A DNA stretch of 64,000 nt, taken from positions 15,581,226 to 15,645,225 of the forward strand of contig BROE01000013.1 of the NCBI GenBank assembly GCA_036571765.1, written 5' to 3'. Of this stretch, positions 25,051 through 38,100 are shown piece by piece. Position numbers and translations under genes: made by a program. Within the stretch, counting starts at the first letter, position 1. Each line of letters opens with the position of its first letter. Below the pieces are notes generated by a model that did not search any database, had not been told where the DNA came from, and was given only the letters and a program-made list of their open reading frames with translations. This stretch comes from Plecoglossus altivelis. Lineage: Eukaryota > Chordata > Actinopteri > Osmeriformes > Plecoglossidae.

Positions 25051-26379
25051 AGACCGGGTCTATCTGCAGACCTTCCTGCCAAACCCTTACTATCAAATCT
25101 TGCCTTGTTTCTTTGTGGCTAAACCAAATATAGTGTACATTGTCCATCCCTGTGTACAATACCGTGGTGTAGGGCCCAGGTTCCCTGCCTCCCTGGCCTG
25201 AATGCAGCCTGTTCTGTGCCTTGGCCTGTGAATGCTATCTCTGAACAGCAGTGCCCAGAATGCAGGCTATTCCCACACCCACCAAACGTCGCTTGGGGAT
25301 AAGAACAACACAATTGATAGAAAGTGTATTCTTTTCCATAGGTTCCCACCAGCATGTCGCTAACCGTTTCCGGGGCCTTATCGAAGAACAAACGCCTTTG
25401 AAAATGAGGGGAAACAAAAGACCCAGGCTGCATTGTTGTCCTGCACTCTGACAGGAATAATCTGGCTTTTCCATCACACTGCAACAGGAGAGCGTCCACT
25501 CCTCCTTGGCGCGCTCCCTCGCTCCCTCTGAGTGGCCCAGACCCAGCTGTGAGTCTTAGTTATCTGTTGCCGTCTCAGCCATAACAGAGATAGGCCCTGC
25601 ACTACAGCGCAGACGAACACACTCCCTAAGCTTCAATCAGCCGCTATTACGCCCTTTACGTATCAACTTTCTTTTCTCTTTTGTTCGTGTTTTTCAAACG
25701 GCGCTCAGAGGACCCTAAGGAAGAGCCGTCAGTGAATTATTCGAGTCTGACAAGTTCTCCAACTGTTCCACAGGATTTTTTACAAGCGATTTAGTCCTGG
25801 CTTGATCTATCTTTTGCCTTTCCTTTTGGGAGTTTTGATAGTTTAGAAAAGGTACCTGTGAATAATTGGATTCCAAATGTAGAGAAAGTTTGGAAACTAC
25901 ACATAAAAACATCTGAGAACTAGTAACGCAATATCATTCTGCCCAAACCTGAGATATAAGTTCAGCTACAGTACCGGTAACACAAGATCGGTCATGCAGT
26001 ATACAGCACTGTTAGCCCCACAGTGGAGCACCATCTCCTGGTTGTTTCAGGGAATACAGTTCCTCTGCCATGGTTCTCAGCCGCACACCAACTCAAAATG
26101 ATCATTTCATCTCAGTACACGCTATCCAACCATTCCTAACTATCACTCTGAGAGCAAAGCTAGACATGCAACTGTCCTTGTGTGTTTGCTGTCAACTCTA
26201 CACAACTTTCAATAGAAAGACTTTCTCAAATTTGGCACTGTTCCTGGAGTTACTGTGCACAATACATGCTTTAGGGACATTTTTAAATGTTATGTGAGGT
26301 TCAGGAGGATTTGTTCAGGCATGGTAAGATGCCATAGTATACAGACGAGTATGTGTCAGGAGCATAGATCTATTCATTG
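25051..26379. other. Non-coding stretch without a recognisable gene
   Basis: Complex sequence. A minus-strand frame of 126 codons at 25119-25499 overlaps other frames on both strands and has no recognisable domain, so it is not called. No mobile element is seen. Confidence 0.42.
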
Positions 26380-27180
26380 TATTTCCAACATCGTTTTATG
26401 GATAATCGTGGCAAAAAATAAACCACAATTCCTGGATAATGTTATTCCTATCGTCGAAATGCGTTTAATGGTGAGCTCTGCATCACTGCATTTTGTCATT
26501 CTTCCTGCCTTTTTTGCATGATCATTTTCAAACACTGAACGCTGCTTCGCTTCCCATTTTCCAAATTTGCACGAGTGGACAGTCACTCGTAAGAGCTTTG
26601 GTAATAAACCCTGTTATGACTTATTGTCACCTCGAGCTGCCTTTACCACATGTTGAGCCACCGCCACCGCCTACCCTGTCTGAGATCCGAGTGATTTTGC
26701 TGAATATAGAACACATCTTCATAACACTTGTGTTGTCTGTCTCTTGGATTGAAGAGGTGAAAATCTGTTTCAAGATGCTGCAGGGAAAAAAGAGACGCGT
26801 CAACGGCACAGGGAGAGACGAACAGATCAGTGGAGGTGTCGCCACCCTTCTCCCAATGCGACACACAGGCCAATCATAATTACTCACTCGATGACAACCG
26901 TTGGAAAAAAAAGAGGAGGGGGGGGTAGTTTTACCTCGGTGAACCACACAGGCAGAATATGCAAATACTGGGTTTTAAAGTTTGCGTGCTTCTTCCAAGT
27001 TTAGGATGATCGTGTGCTGTAACTGATGATGCTCGCGGGTGGAAGCCATATCGTTCAGGCGCTATTTTTATTGGACATTTTTGAAGTGTGGAGCGTTGGC
27101 ATTGCGTGAGACTGATCGTTAGCTAAACGTCATTTCTGACCATTAGCGGCACAAAACCCATTTGTGGCAGAAGATCAAAC
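26380..27180. promoter_or_regulatory. Candidate enhancer-like non-coding region
   Basis: Complex sequence with an octamer ATGCAAAT at 26959-26966, TGCATGATCATTTTC near 26515, and CGTTAGCTAAACG near 27117. A short A/G run near 26.91 kb interrupts it. The overlapping frames at 26493-26947 on both strands show no protein family signal. Confidence 0.25.
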
Positions 27181-27439
27181 ACGCAGCACCTACAGTATGT
27201 TGTCCGTGAAGTCCACGCTCTTCCTCTTGTTTCCCTGTGCCTTCACTTGGCTCTCCTCCCTCTGCTCTCCCATTATGCATTCTGTTTCGAATTATGGATT
27301 TTCCCGTCACCTTTTCCGCCCTGCGCTCCAACGCAACAAGCAGCAGCCAGGCCCAAACAAACTAGGCCTTACCATTGTGCCTCTGCCGTGGACCCTGCCT
27401 GTCTCCCTCCTCGGGGGCTGGTGAAGGGCTGCTCTGCAT

Positions 27440-27640
27440 CCCCTCTGCCCCAAGGCTGTTTTCCTAATCATATTAATGAGGGAGCGATGCTCCGACCTGA
27501 GAAGACGAGCTGTTGCCTATACTCCGGGTAGCAGCCCTATTTGACGTGTACCTATACTAATCTAGCAGCCTTGATCAGGGAACAGTAAATAAAACCCCCC
27601 AAGGCCTCTATTGATCAGCCTTGAGTCTACTATCTTCCAG
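27440..27640. promoter_or_regulatory. Candidate enhancer-like non-coding block
   Basis: CCTAATCATATTAATGAGG and two copies of the 9-mer CAGCCTTGA, each next to a GATCA step, lie in complex sequence. The call is compositional only. Confidence 0.25.
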
Positions 27641-30029
27641 CGGAGGGTCTGCTTTGGTTTCGCTATTACAAATGTTAGTGTGATCCGTGCAAAAAAAAAA
27701 GAAAATGAGGAGAGAAAAAAACCCCTGCAGCATTAAGTATTTATTTTTGGGTTTTAAAAAAGTGAACTATTTTCAAAAGGGTAGGGGGGGGGGTGTGGTG
27801 TGTGTGAATGGGGGGGAGGGGCGGCGGTGGAGGGGTGTCGGTGTCCAGACCGGAGTGGACTGGAGTGGTCCATTCTTTGTGTGGTTCTGGAAAAGGATCA
27901 CAGTAGAGGGAGCAGGTCAATACCTAGCGCACCAGTACCTATCCCCGCGGGCCTGGTGGTCTTGGTGCTGGGCTCCACACACACAGGGTTGGATCAGTGG
28001 GTCACATATTGCAATCTCTGGGAAAGCTACGGGCTTTCATTATTTATACCATTGGAGCTGCAGGGGTTGAAGCCAGTGTTGCAGTACAGGTAATATTGTT
28101 TGTGTCCACAGTTTGATTTCAAAAGCTAGGTTGGTTGGTTGCTATGGTGTTGGGGCTTCATAAGTCATTGTGTGTGCAGTATGCCCACAAGTGGTACACT
28201 GAAAATGGACATTGTCACTGAAAACATTAATTGCCATGCATTAAAACAAAACAACAGGCGCATTGTATCAGTCCTGGATCATCAGTAGTATAAATACCCT
28301 TGGCATTTCTAAACGTTTACTAATGGACTCCCTCTCTTAGCAGTTCTATTAGACAGAATTGCTGATTGTTGTCCTTGAACCCTGCAGCCTTCCCTGGGCC
28401 ATAGGGCTGCCTAATGAATGACCCACTTGATATCTAATTGCCAGAGAGTCCCTGAACACAATGGAAATGCAATTTTGTTCCAGTGTTTGGCCGTTAGAGA
28501 AGGAGTAAACGCAAGCACTGCACTTTGTGCTGCTCCGGGTGGACGCCACAGTAATGCAGATACATCTACTGAATTAATAGGAGGAGAGGGAACAAGACTC
28601 TGATAGCCTTAAAGACTGTATCATCCTCTGGTCTTCGCTAGAGATCCCCATTTCAAACCTCTCTGAAAATCAGAGCCTATTATGATGATTCACTTTCCCC
28701 TTTATCGCAGGGTGTATGATATGGTTACATTTTGACTTTACATGTTAAACCGCAGGAGGCAGACACACAGACACATGCGGCAGACACACGCTCACACATG
28801 ACCTGTCTGTTGGCGTGTCGGTCTGTCTTTCACTTCCTCTCACACACACCACTGTCAGGCTCTGTCCTCATGTCCTGCTGGGAGTGATCAAACCGGGGGG
28901 AAGCAGACTTTACGAAGGGGCTCGGCTCAGATCCTCACCCTGACGGGGCACACATGTAAATGGATGACCTCCTGATGAAGAGGGGTCACGCGAATCCAAA
29001 GGCGCTTAAACAAGGACCCATCACGGCACCTTCTGTCTTTCATTTTCCTCTCCTCCTGCGGAGAGCAAGGGGACTGGCATGGTGTCCGTCAACAGAGGCC
29101 CTCGCAAAACCAGACAGCAAGGAGGAAGGGAGGGAGCAGAGACCCTCGCTGCAGATTGTTACATTTGTTCCCCACCAACAACCTGGAAAGTCCCACAGGA
29201 GTTACAGTCTCCCGACCTCAACAAAAGTAAACTAATTCAAACCAAACGGATAGACGGCTCTTTATAAGTCTGCCAGCAAGTAAAAACCTTGCAGTAAAAA
29301 GAGCTCCAGAGGAGAGTCTAATAAAGAGAGGAAGGAAATCAACTCTATTTGTGGTTTTCTAGTAGAAGAGTTTATTTTGTTCCTTGAGTGTGTTCATTTC
29401 TTCGCCATCTTCTTTTTTTCTTTACAAGGTTAGATCAACCCTCTTTAGTAACTGTTAACTTCACTGATGGATTGGATGAAATGACTGGCGGATTGTTCAT
29501 TTCTTTGTCCTGTCAACAATCATGCGATTCATGCTGAATAAGACAAGAAGAAATCGAACTGCATTGAAAAGACCCACCCCCTTCTGTCGTGTTAGTTTGC
29601 TGCTCGCTATTGATGTATCACCAAATGTTGTGTTAGATCCTTTTATCAGCACATTGTAAACATTACACCTTCTGAGCTTCTACATGCTATTCATCCATTG
29701 TAGGCCTTGTTTACAATAACCTTTTCAACGGGCATGCGCTATGTTTTATACACTAACTGTATGATAGCTCATCCATCCATGTATTATGAACAGCATTTTG
29801 GACACCCAAAAAGTTCAGATTGAACTTTTGATGGACGTCAAATTCAGTTCATGTCATCCGAGAGCAAACTTGTGAAAAGCTTTAAATGAACTGGAACAGG
29901 AAGGTTGAGAAGAGCCTTACGTCATGCGTACCATTCTGATGTATGCACAGCAATGAGCACAGTTGGATTGTTCCTGTCCTTCCAATGTTGGCTTCCCTTC
30001 TGGTCTTTTCTTGTCTCTAACCTTAAACT
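27641..30029. other. Non-coding stretch with G-rich and CA-like patches
   Basis: An A-rich run (about 27690), a G-rich quadruplex-prone patch (about 27781-27840) and a degenerate CA patch (about 28760-28800). Otherwise no gene, RNA or mobile element is recognised. Confidence 0.42.
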
Positions 30030-30215
30030 CACCTGCAGTTTGTATAGTTTTTATTTTTTTAATTCATGTATAGAAAAATGTTTTATATAGATTTTTACTT
30101 GATTGCTGTATGCCTGTATTTATGTAGCACCGTGGTTCTGTGAGGCACGACATTTTGTTCCACTGTATGCCCCCGCATGTACCGGAATGACAATAAAGCT
30201 CAACTTGACTTGACA
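30030..30215 (+). mobile_element. 3' end of an L2-type (Maui-like) non-LTR retrotransposon, 5'-truncated
   Basis: The tail runs through TGTAGCACCGTGGTTCTGTG, then a CATTTTGTTCCACTGTATG-like segment, then GAATGACAATAAAGC and ends in short repeats of ACTTG (AACTTGACTTGAC). This order is the familiar 3' UTR of fish L2/Maui LINEs. No reverse transcriptase coding remains, so it is a dead, 5'-truncated fragment. The left boundary is approximate; the diagnostic part is 30122-30215. Confidence 0.7.
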
Positions 30216-30496
30216 GAATGATGTGGACAATGCCTAAATCAATTTGAACAAAGTTGCATTCAAATTTGAGTGTATGTATAGCACCCATAAGTGTATCAAT
30301 ATCAAATGTTTGAGCTGTATGTAGAATAAGGTTATAATATACATCAGAAAGGTTTGACCGCTAATCATGTAATATTTATTAAAAAGAAGGAAATCAGGGC
30401 CTTGTTAACCACAGAGACCCCAGTCTTCAGAGGCCCAGTGAAGATCAGCCTGGCCTCACACCCCCAGCAGCAGCCAGACAGGGTATTGCCTGTACT

Positions 30497-30929
30497 GGCT
30501 CCTCCGCCTCTTCTGAGGATGTGTTCATACTAGAGGACATGCTGCCTCCTGGCTCCTCCCCCTCTTCTGAGGATGTTCATACTAGAGGACATGCTGCCTC
30601 CTGGCTCCTCCCCCTTCTCTGAGGATGTGTTCATACTAGAGGACATGCTGCCTCCTGGCTCCTCCCCCTCTTCTGAGGATGTGTTCATACTAAAGGACAT
30701 GCTGCCTCCTGGCTCCTCCCCCTCCTCTGAGGATGTGTTCACACTGGAGAACAGGCTTCCCTTCTGGCTCCTCCCCCTCCTCTGAGGATGTGTTCACACT
30801 GGAGAATATGCTGCCTCCTGGCTCCTCCCCCTCTTCTGGGGATGTGTTCATACTGGAGAACATGCTGCCTCCTGGCTCCTCCCCCTCTTCTGAGGATGTG
30901 TTTACACTGGGGAACATGCTGCCTCCTGG
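30497..30929. repeat. 54-bp minisatellite, 8 copies
   Basis: Eight tandem units of about 54 bases, each built on GGCTCCTCCCCCTCTTCTGA, then GGATGTGTTCATAC, then GAGGACATGCTGCCTCCT. Because 54 is divisible by three, long 18-residue-repeat frames open on both strands. A 2-base deletion in the second unit and a 1-base insertion in the sixth break every frame, so the frames are not under coding constraint. The array begins about 280 bases after the LINE tail. Confidence 0.93.
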
Positions 30930-31099
30930 CACCCGTTACCACCATGGAATCCCACTGGCACCATTTTTTCAAAATAGTGACCACGGCCAATTGGAAAGGT
31001 CTGGCTTGCAGATTACATTCAATATTGAACGTCCTGGGGCTGACTCTGGCAAGGCTGGTGAAACACCCAGGAACTGCTTCTGGGATGAGACTAGAAATA

Positions 31100-31340
31100 A
31101 ATTAATAAAGCACCCGCAGCCCGCTTTAGATGTTTTACAATTGCAGCTTATTCAAATCCCAGAAATTACATTTTTCAAGCCTCTTTTCACGGCCACGGCT
31201 TTGTTACGGCTTTATCATCAGTATCAGCGGCCTGTGTTTATTCAACCCTCAATTACCAAAGGCTCAGCCGGCAGGCCTTTAATTGATTGCTTTAATTGAT
31301 TGGTTGGGGGGTAACCATGGCTGAAAAGCAGTTTATCTTA
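31100..31340. promoter_or_regulatory. Candidate enhancer-like block with tandem homeodomain motifs
   Basis: Contains AAATTAATAAAG near 31096, CAATTACC near 31249 and two copies of TTTAATTGATTG (31278-31289 and 31291-31302) spaced 13 bases apart. The rest is complex and repeat-free. It is one of the most enhancer-like blocks in the window by motif density. Confidence 0.35.
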
Positions 31341-31405
31341 ATCAGTTGAGAGGAAATTTAGAGTGGGGCTTGATTTCCTCCAGCTGATCACCCCTGTGTG
31401 GCAAG

Positions 31406-31513
31406 AGTGTGTGCCTGTGTGTGTGTGTCAGTGTGTGTGTGTGTGTGTCAGTGTGCATGTGTGTGTCAGTGCGTGTGTGTGTCAGTGCGTTTGTGCATAT
31501 GCGTGTCAGTGTG
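31406..31513. repeat. (GT)n tract with GTGTGTCAGT units
   Basis: GT runs interrupted regularly by CAGT and CATG. It is imperfect and partly a short-period minisatellite. Confidence 0.88.
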
Positions 31514-32463
31514 AGCTGGAGAAAATGATTTTTTTAAAGAAAACGTAGGAGAGGGGAGCAGAGACCCTCCTGCACACACAGTGCCAAGATGAAAATAAAG
31601 AGGCTGTTGTTGGTAATCACATCTCTGTCACTTCTCCTGTCACCCTCAGAAGGAATGCTCCTATACACTGCTGTTAAGGCCACCAGGGGTGTGGAACACT
31701 TCCAATAACCTGTCTGGGGCATTGTCATGATGTTGCTAACACTACTGGAGCAGGGCAAACAGCCAGGGCCTGGCCATAGTGTGTTTATGGTTGGTTTCTA
31801 TGGGGACTGTTGTACATAGGGCCCATCAACAGTCAGAATAACATCAGACCCAGTCGCTTGGCAGAAGCCTCATGGTGCTCCCCAGCCAAAAGCAACCCAT
31901 CCCTGCGTGGCAAGAGGTCTGGACCTCAGTGTTTGTTGCTGGAAGCTGGAGTACTGGGTGTGTCATTAAGCATGTTTATTTGTGAGGTTTCTCAGCTCAC
32001 CACTTGTGGGCCACTGGTGACCCACTCCCTTAGCGGTCTGAGACTGTCACTGAAACCCTGCCAGCAGCTGGAGCCCCGGGGCGATCTGCCTCCGTCTCTC
32101 TGAACTCGTCTGATCGAGGTGAGCGGACGCACTCGGAATACCGAGGACACGTCACCGTAATGCGGCTCCGTACGCTGAGCGAAACGCCCGGAGAAAGACT
32201 TGCGAACGATGGTCGGAGGCGTTGCTGCCTCAGCAAAGAGCGGAGGAATGTCGGGGCCTCTGTCTGAATGAGGAGAAGCATGCGCTTGGCTTTCATGACC
32301 CTGTGCTTGTTATCGTGTTCCTCTTCTCCAGCCTGGATTTTGTAAAAGATGGAGCAATGGGGACAGACAACGCAGATAATGATGTGGTTACATATCATGG
32401 CACGACCCCTAAATGGATTACTTGGATTCATAATGGGTTTTCTAAATGTGTACTTACTCCTGT
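31514..32463. other. Non-coding stretch without a recognisable gene
   Basis: Complex sequence with a slightly CpG-rich patch near 32090-32220. A minus-strand frame of 133 codons (32030-32431) has no recognised domain and overlaps plus-strand frames. Confidence 0.4.
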
Positions 32464-32560
32464 TTTCTCTCTCTCTTTCTCTCTCTTTCCCTCTCTATCT
32501 CTCTCTATCTCTATCTCTCTCTATCTCTCTCTCATTCTCGCTCTCTCTGTCTCTCTCTCC
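32464..32560. repeat. (CT)n / (CTAT)n polypyrimidine tract
   Basis: CT dinucleotides with interspersed TATC units. It ends CTCTCTCCAACAG, which looks like a strong splice acceptor, but the sequence beyond (TCTGGGCTATTTGTAAATTAA) stops within a few codons in the frame I checked. Confidence 0.88.
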
Positions 32561-32599
32561 AACAGTCTGGGCTATTTGTAAATTAAGCTAATCTGATAT

Positions 32600-32780
32600 G
32601 ATGATAAAAGTGACCTCAGGGATTCATGACCCCTGTGACATAGCTGGCTTCATTGATGTCCCCTCGCTGTTTGCCCTTTAGTCAGCTGTAATTGGTCTTT
32701 GCCCGCCTCTAATGGCTTGTGGATGGGAACGTTTCTCCAGCGGCCTGGTGAGGGGATAATGACTGGAGGCGAGCGTGACC
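32600..32780. promoter_or_regulatory. Candidate enhancer-like non-coding block
   Basis: Complex sequence with CAGCTGTAATTGGTC and CTCTAATGGC motifs and no repeats. The call is compositional. Confidence 0.22.
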
Positions 32781-34752
32781 TTGTCTGGGTGGGAGGCTGG
32801 GAGTGGCCCTCCTCCTCCTGAGAGAGCTGGCTCCAGAGTGCTCCCACTGGGCTCTGGGCTCTGTCAGGGCCGAAGCCCTGCAGCCCTGGAGCCTTGCAGC
32901 CCAACCAAGCAGAGTTGGGAGCAGGGAGGGAACCACCCTGCGCAGACAAGACAAGCAGGCTTTCCCATGGTCCTTAGCCCTTGGCCATTTATTTCATCAT
33001 CCCCTCCATGTGCGTTGGACAGGCACTAGCTATACTGGGAATGAATCAATGAATGAAAAACGAGCAAAAGGAAAAACAGTCGGGGTGGAAATTGATTGTG
33101 CTTTCTATGCCTGATTTACAACTGAATTGTTATCTCAGCGCTTATACTTGACTGGAGAGCCACAGTGTGGAAACACCGATCACAGGAACCAGTGTCTTCT
33201 TCACTCTCACCGCGTTTTACCGGGGACTTCCGACCACCCTCCACTCTGGCTTGCTGTCGTGGAGTGAGCGCTGTGAAAGTGAAAGTGGCAATCTGTCCAA
33301 GTCACCTCGGCAGACTGGACCCCCGCACAAACACGAGGAGCGTTTACGTGTACAGGAAATCAACACAGAGCGCTCTTGAGGAAGTCATAAGACAATGAGT
33401 CCAATCAGAGTGTCAGCCGCTGACCCTTTGTAAGTGTAAACAGATCTTTTAACATCGATCTCACCTCTCTTTTCTTTGCTTTTTTCCCACAGGGACGGAA
33501 GAGAATGGCTCCGTCGGGCCTCTGAAAATGCGACTCGCTCTCTCTTGAAGTCACCTTTAATAGCACGTTAGACCTGAATGCACCTCAACGATGTCTGGTC
33601 AACTTCTTCCACACAGGATAGAGGGTTGTGTTATCATTTCCTTTAACAGCAGCTTCTTGAAAATAAGATGTTCTGCTCCCCATAGAGAATACAGATGAAA
33701 GCCGTGGAGGGGCTTGTTTCTGGCATATTCTCTCTGTATCCTGCTGTACTGTCATATATCTTGGCTGCCTCTCCTCAGAAGTCAAACTGTTGAGGAACAC
33801 TACATACCCTACAGCAGATACATTACTCTGTTGTATTGCGCCATCTGTTCTGCTCAATGACGCCGAATGTTTTGCTCAGACACAATAAATAACATCACGC
33901 CAGTTATCTGTGACTTTCCACCTCTGTGTGAGGTGTACGGCTAGACATCCTCAACCGCAGCATTTGAACTAGGATTTCATGCTAGGATTGTATTAACCCA
34001 TCGGCCTAATCATACGATAACATCAGCTCTAGTTTTAGCCGAACACGTACAGTGTAAAGGTGTGGTAGGCCACTGAGAGCAGGTTAGAGCCTAGCAGAGG
34101 TAGTAGCTAGTATAGAGGCAACGCTGTACCAGCAATACTGGGCCAGATTATCAGCTTTGTGTTAGAGCTCAGCCTCAGGGCTTTGTGTTGATAGGCATTA
34201 TCCTGTTCAAAGCCTCTGTCAGCTCTGAGCACGCTTAACACAATGTTGTATCAGTGTGTGTCGGTGTGTGTGTGTGTCAGCTTGGAAGAAGACAGGGCAT
34301 TTCTACATGGTACAGTCGTGACACACAGGTGCAGAGAGCTACAACACTGACACACGCACGCAGAAGTGCCCACCAGGAGTGTGTGTTTTTTCATGTGACC
34401 AGTACCCAGAGTCCAATGCCAAGTGCTCGTGTCCACGTCCTGGTCAGGGGGCAGGGCAGAGGAGTGGCTGGGGTGGAGGATTTTGCACCGGGTTCCGATG
34501 TGAGGTTGGGGAGAACGTAGGAGAATCTCCAAGCAAAAAGGCTGAACCAACAGGCCACCAGAGCACCAACAGGCCTTGGGGAGAGCCCGTCCCTGGTGTC
34601 ACAGGGCAGGAATCGAACCAGAGATTTTCTTTCGGTGGGGCCTCAGTAGAAATATCCGTTTGCAGTGTCATCTGTGAGTGCACCACTTTTAAGAACCTTT
34701 CTGTGTATATTTTCTCGAGTGTTTGTGGCACTTACATTTGAGACATGCGTGT

Positions 34753-34786
34753 CAGTACATTCCAGTACATTCCAGTACATTCCAGC
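34753..34786. repeat. Three tandem copies of CAGTACATTC
   Basis: A 10-base unit repeated three times without mismatch, followed by CAGC. It is too short to assign to a repeat family. Confidence 0.85.
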
Positions 34787-35065
34787 TACAAGGTTTGAAT
34801 GTCTGCTCATTGTTACTGCTGGATGCCAGGGTGTATCACTGACCTAACTTGATGGTGATGCATCTTGTGGACTATTATGCTGCTTGACATCAGCCCTTTC
34901 AGCCAAGATGCTTTACCTCATAATGATACACCAAGCGCTCTGCCGCGCTGACATGCCATTTGATGTCTCACTGTTCTCTTCATTGGAAAGGTAAATTAGA
35001 GTGCCCTAGTTGCCAGTATGACTTTGTAATGTTATTCATTAGGATTCTCTTTTGTATCCTCCACG

Positions 35066-35185
35066 TCTCTCTCTCTCCTCTCTCCCTCTACTCATCCTTC
35101 TATCCAGCCCTTCTCCTCCATCTTTTCTCCCCTACTCTTCCCCTCTATCCAGCCTGTCACTGCGTTCTCTCCCGTCTCCGCTCTC
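35066..35185. repeat. CT-rich degenerate tract
   Basis: Pyrimidine-rich with CTCTCT and TCCCCT blocks. It contains two similar CTCTATCCAGCC-type segments about 50 bases apart. Confidence 0.65.
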
Positions 35186-38100
35186 CTGTTCCGAGATAAA
35201 TGTTTCATGAGGCAGCCTTCATATCCTCCTCTAGAATAACATGTCCAAGAGATTATAGGAGACATCACTCAGTCACATTCACCTTCGACCGCACATCTCC
35301 ATGGTCTGGCGGCAGTGCTCTTAGAGAACCCAGGAAGGAGGGGGAAAACAGGGAGAAGCATATTTTAATACCCAACAGTGACTGTCAAGTAGCGTCTGCA
35401 TTCATAGAACTATCAAAGGGTTTATCCCTATCAGATATGAAAGCCTTAAGTGGGTCACAGGGTCCATCCACTGTACAGTCACAGTACAAATGTACCAGCT
35501 TATCATTATTTAATCATGCCCTAATGGAAAAGATCCCCACCCCAAATATAGACCCACCTCCGAACTGATTTAGTTTCTAATATGTTAACAGCTGTAATTG
35601 TAAACTGGCAGTCACTGGGTGACTGGGCTGCCTTGTGGGAAGAGAGAGAGGAAAAAGGTTGGGCTGCCTTCAAAAAGGAAACGAGCAAGTCTGTTTTACA
35701 AGAGTTGATACATGCAGATCATCATCATTATCATTGCCTTCATCATCGTGGCGTGTTCGGCAACCTATCACGATCGAGCTTAAAGTGGACATTAATTGTC
35801 ATAGCTGCGCTATGAGACACCGCTATCACCAAGCACGGCTCCAACGTTAGCTTGGTGTGGTAACCCTAGGACACGGCTCTGAAGGTGCTGTGTATGGTGC
35901 TGAAATTGATTGATGTGCTTGCATAAGAGATGAGTTGTGGTGAGGAATGAGCAGTCACGTTGATGTGTTAAGAGCTCTACTGTTAAATCAGAGGTAAATT
36001 TGATTGTCCTGTCCGACACGGCCTTTAAGGTTTTTCTGGATGATTGTTTGTGACTCATACTGTACAGAAAATACTGGAATGGGAAGGCTGTTGGTACTCA
36101 AGGAACCAAACACACTGTGTGTGTTTGATTTTTCAGTTAGGATCAAGTATTATTTGTGTTGTTGATCAATCCATGTAATCGACATCATCAAAAATAACAA
36201 GATTTAAAAGAGGATAAGATAGAACAAATTGCATGTTGGGAGAATGAGTTGCCTGTTTGCTGATTCAGGTCATGGCTGTGTGGACTGCATGGTTATGGTT
36301 AAGGATTTGCTAAGTAATGAAATAATGAAGGAAATTCTGATGTTATCATTTCTCTTCATTTCTCAAGTGGACCTCAAGTTCAAGGCTGTCTGCATCTTAG
36401 CATGGGATTGATATGGATTCATTTGTGTTAAGGTTGTCTGTGTGATACAGTCTTCAGACAAGATTGTTTGGTTTCGGAGGAAACATTGTGTTTTATTGAA
36501 GCATCGCCTTCAGGAGATAACTTCAACTTTCTCCTCAATGCAGGTATTTCTCCAGTCTCCTGTTTTTATAACTTCTCTTTTTAAACTTTAATGCAACATA
36601 ACTTCGTTGCATTCAGGCTGAGATCAAAGTGTCCTGGACTCCTCTGTTTGAAGTATCCTCTATTTGAAGTCGATTCCAAAGACACTGTGTGTAAAACAAA
36701 AGTTTACATATATTCTCGCCTTTGTGGTAGCATAGCATCTCGCAGTGCATGGTGCGTATCGATCTCATATTTGAAAAGGGAGACTAAGAATGGAGGGACT
36801 CGTTTGAATCATGTTGCAGCTCTGAGAACTTGTGTTTTTCCTCTGTGGTGCTGAGGCTGGTGGGGGTAGGGGCGAGGGGGAGGGGGTCTGGGAGGACAGC
36901 ATGGTCTGGGTGGTGCCATCCTACGACAGGTTGACAGCTCTACATCTGGGCCCTGCTGCACCCCGGAGAGAGGGGTGAGGGGGGGTGGTGGAGGCGGAGT
37001 TTGGAAATGATTGACAGGACGAGGAAGCAGTCTTGCTGGGTGTCTGAATGGCTGCTTTCAGTAACAGAGGAGGTGTGATTAGAAGCTGTCACAACAACAT
37101 GACAACAACCGACAATGACATCACTGACGGACATGTGCGATAGGTGTTCCGGTGCTGCTGTGTATTCAGCCAGCATCTGTGAAGATGATGCCTAGATGCC
37201 TATTTGTATACAACCAACGTTTCCATGTGCAGGCACATACAACCAGGGTATTTAAGAGTAAATAGATTCTTGTTCCAGACACTTTTTGGACAGTCCCTAT
37301 GACAGAACTCTCATTATCGTTTTCTGTGTGAAACATTTTGCTTGAATCGAAATATCCCAGTAATTGTCTTTTATACAAAAACATCCATTGAACAAACCGG
37401 CATTGTACTCCACACTAAACGCACCATTTAAAGAGTTGTTTCCGAATGCAGGTGGCTTTCCAGACCTGTTCGTCTAGCAGTTTACAGCGTCTCAGTGGCT
37501 GAGTTTGTTCCCGCTTGTGACACTCAGGCGGAAAGGTTACTCTGGTAGCGAGGGAGCTAGAAGGATAGCCAAGCTAACCTCTGGGCTTTGCACTCCTGAA
37601 AATATGTTTCCTCCTATCTACCGACAGCTTCCAACTTGGCTGAGGCCACTAGGTTCCAGGTCTGGTGAATCCTCACTCCCGAGTCCATCTGCTGTTCTGA
37701 TGAAGATCTGCTTGTTTGCCGTGTTTACGAAGGCCTACGTAGACCTAGCACTGTTTGTATTTCAATGTTTATATCAAGCCCATTGGTTAGAGCTTAAACT
37801 CACAATGTGGAAATGACCTATAAACAAAAAACAAAAACTGCATTAGTGGAACAATCCCAGACGTAGTTGAGGGAGCTTTGACTGTGTCACAAGCATTTTC
37901 CTTTCTCAGAAGATCCATTCTGTATTTCCATGGCCTGTTGTGAGTGACATATTGTGACTTCAGAATGAACGGCTTCTAGAAGTATTCTATTTTCCAGATC
38001 ACATGGGCCTCCGAAACATTAGATTCTGCCAATTCTGACATGATGAAGAGTCTGTTCTTCTCCCTCAAGCCATGTGTAAGAGAAAAGCCTGTGATTCTGA

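Noticed and set aside
30530..31299. Repeat protein of 18-residue units
   Set aside because: Indels within the 54-base units shift the frame, and equally open frames exist on the other strand.
32464..32600. Exon following the CT tract and CCAACAG acceptor
   Set aside because: The sequence after the acceptor-like site reaches a stop within a few codons (TCTGGGCTATTTGTAAATTAA).
34609..34619. Perfect box-B-like GGTTCGATTCC on the minus strand
   Set aside because: No good box A at the right distance and the T-arm does not pair, so a tRNA or SINE is not supported.
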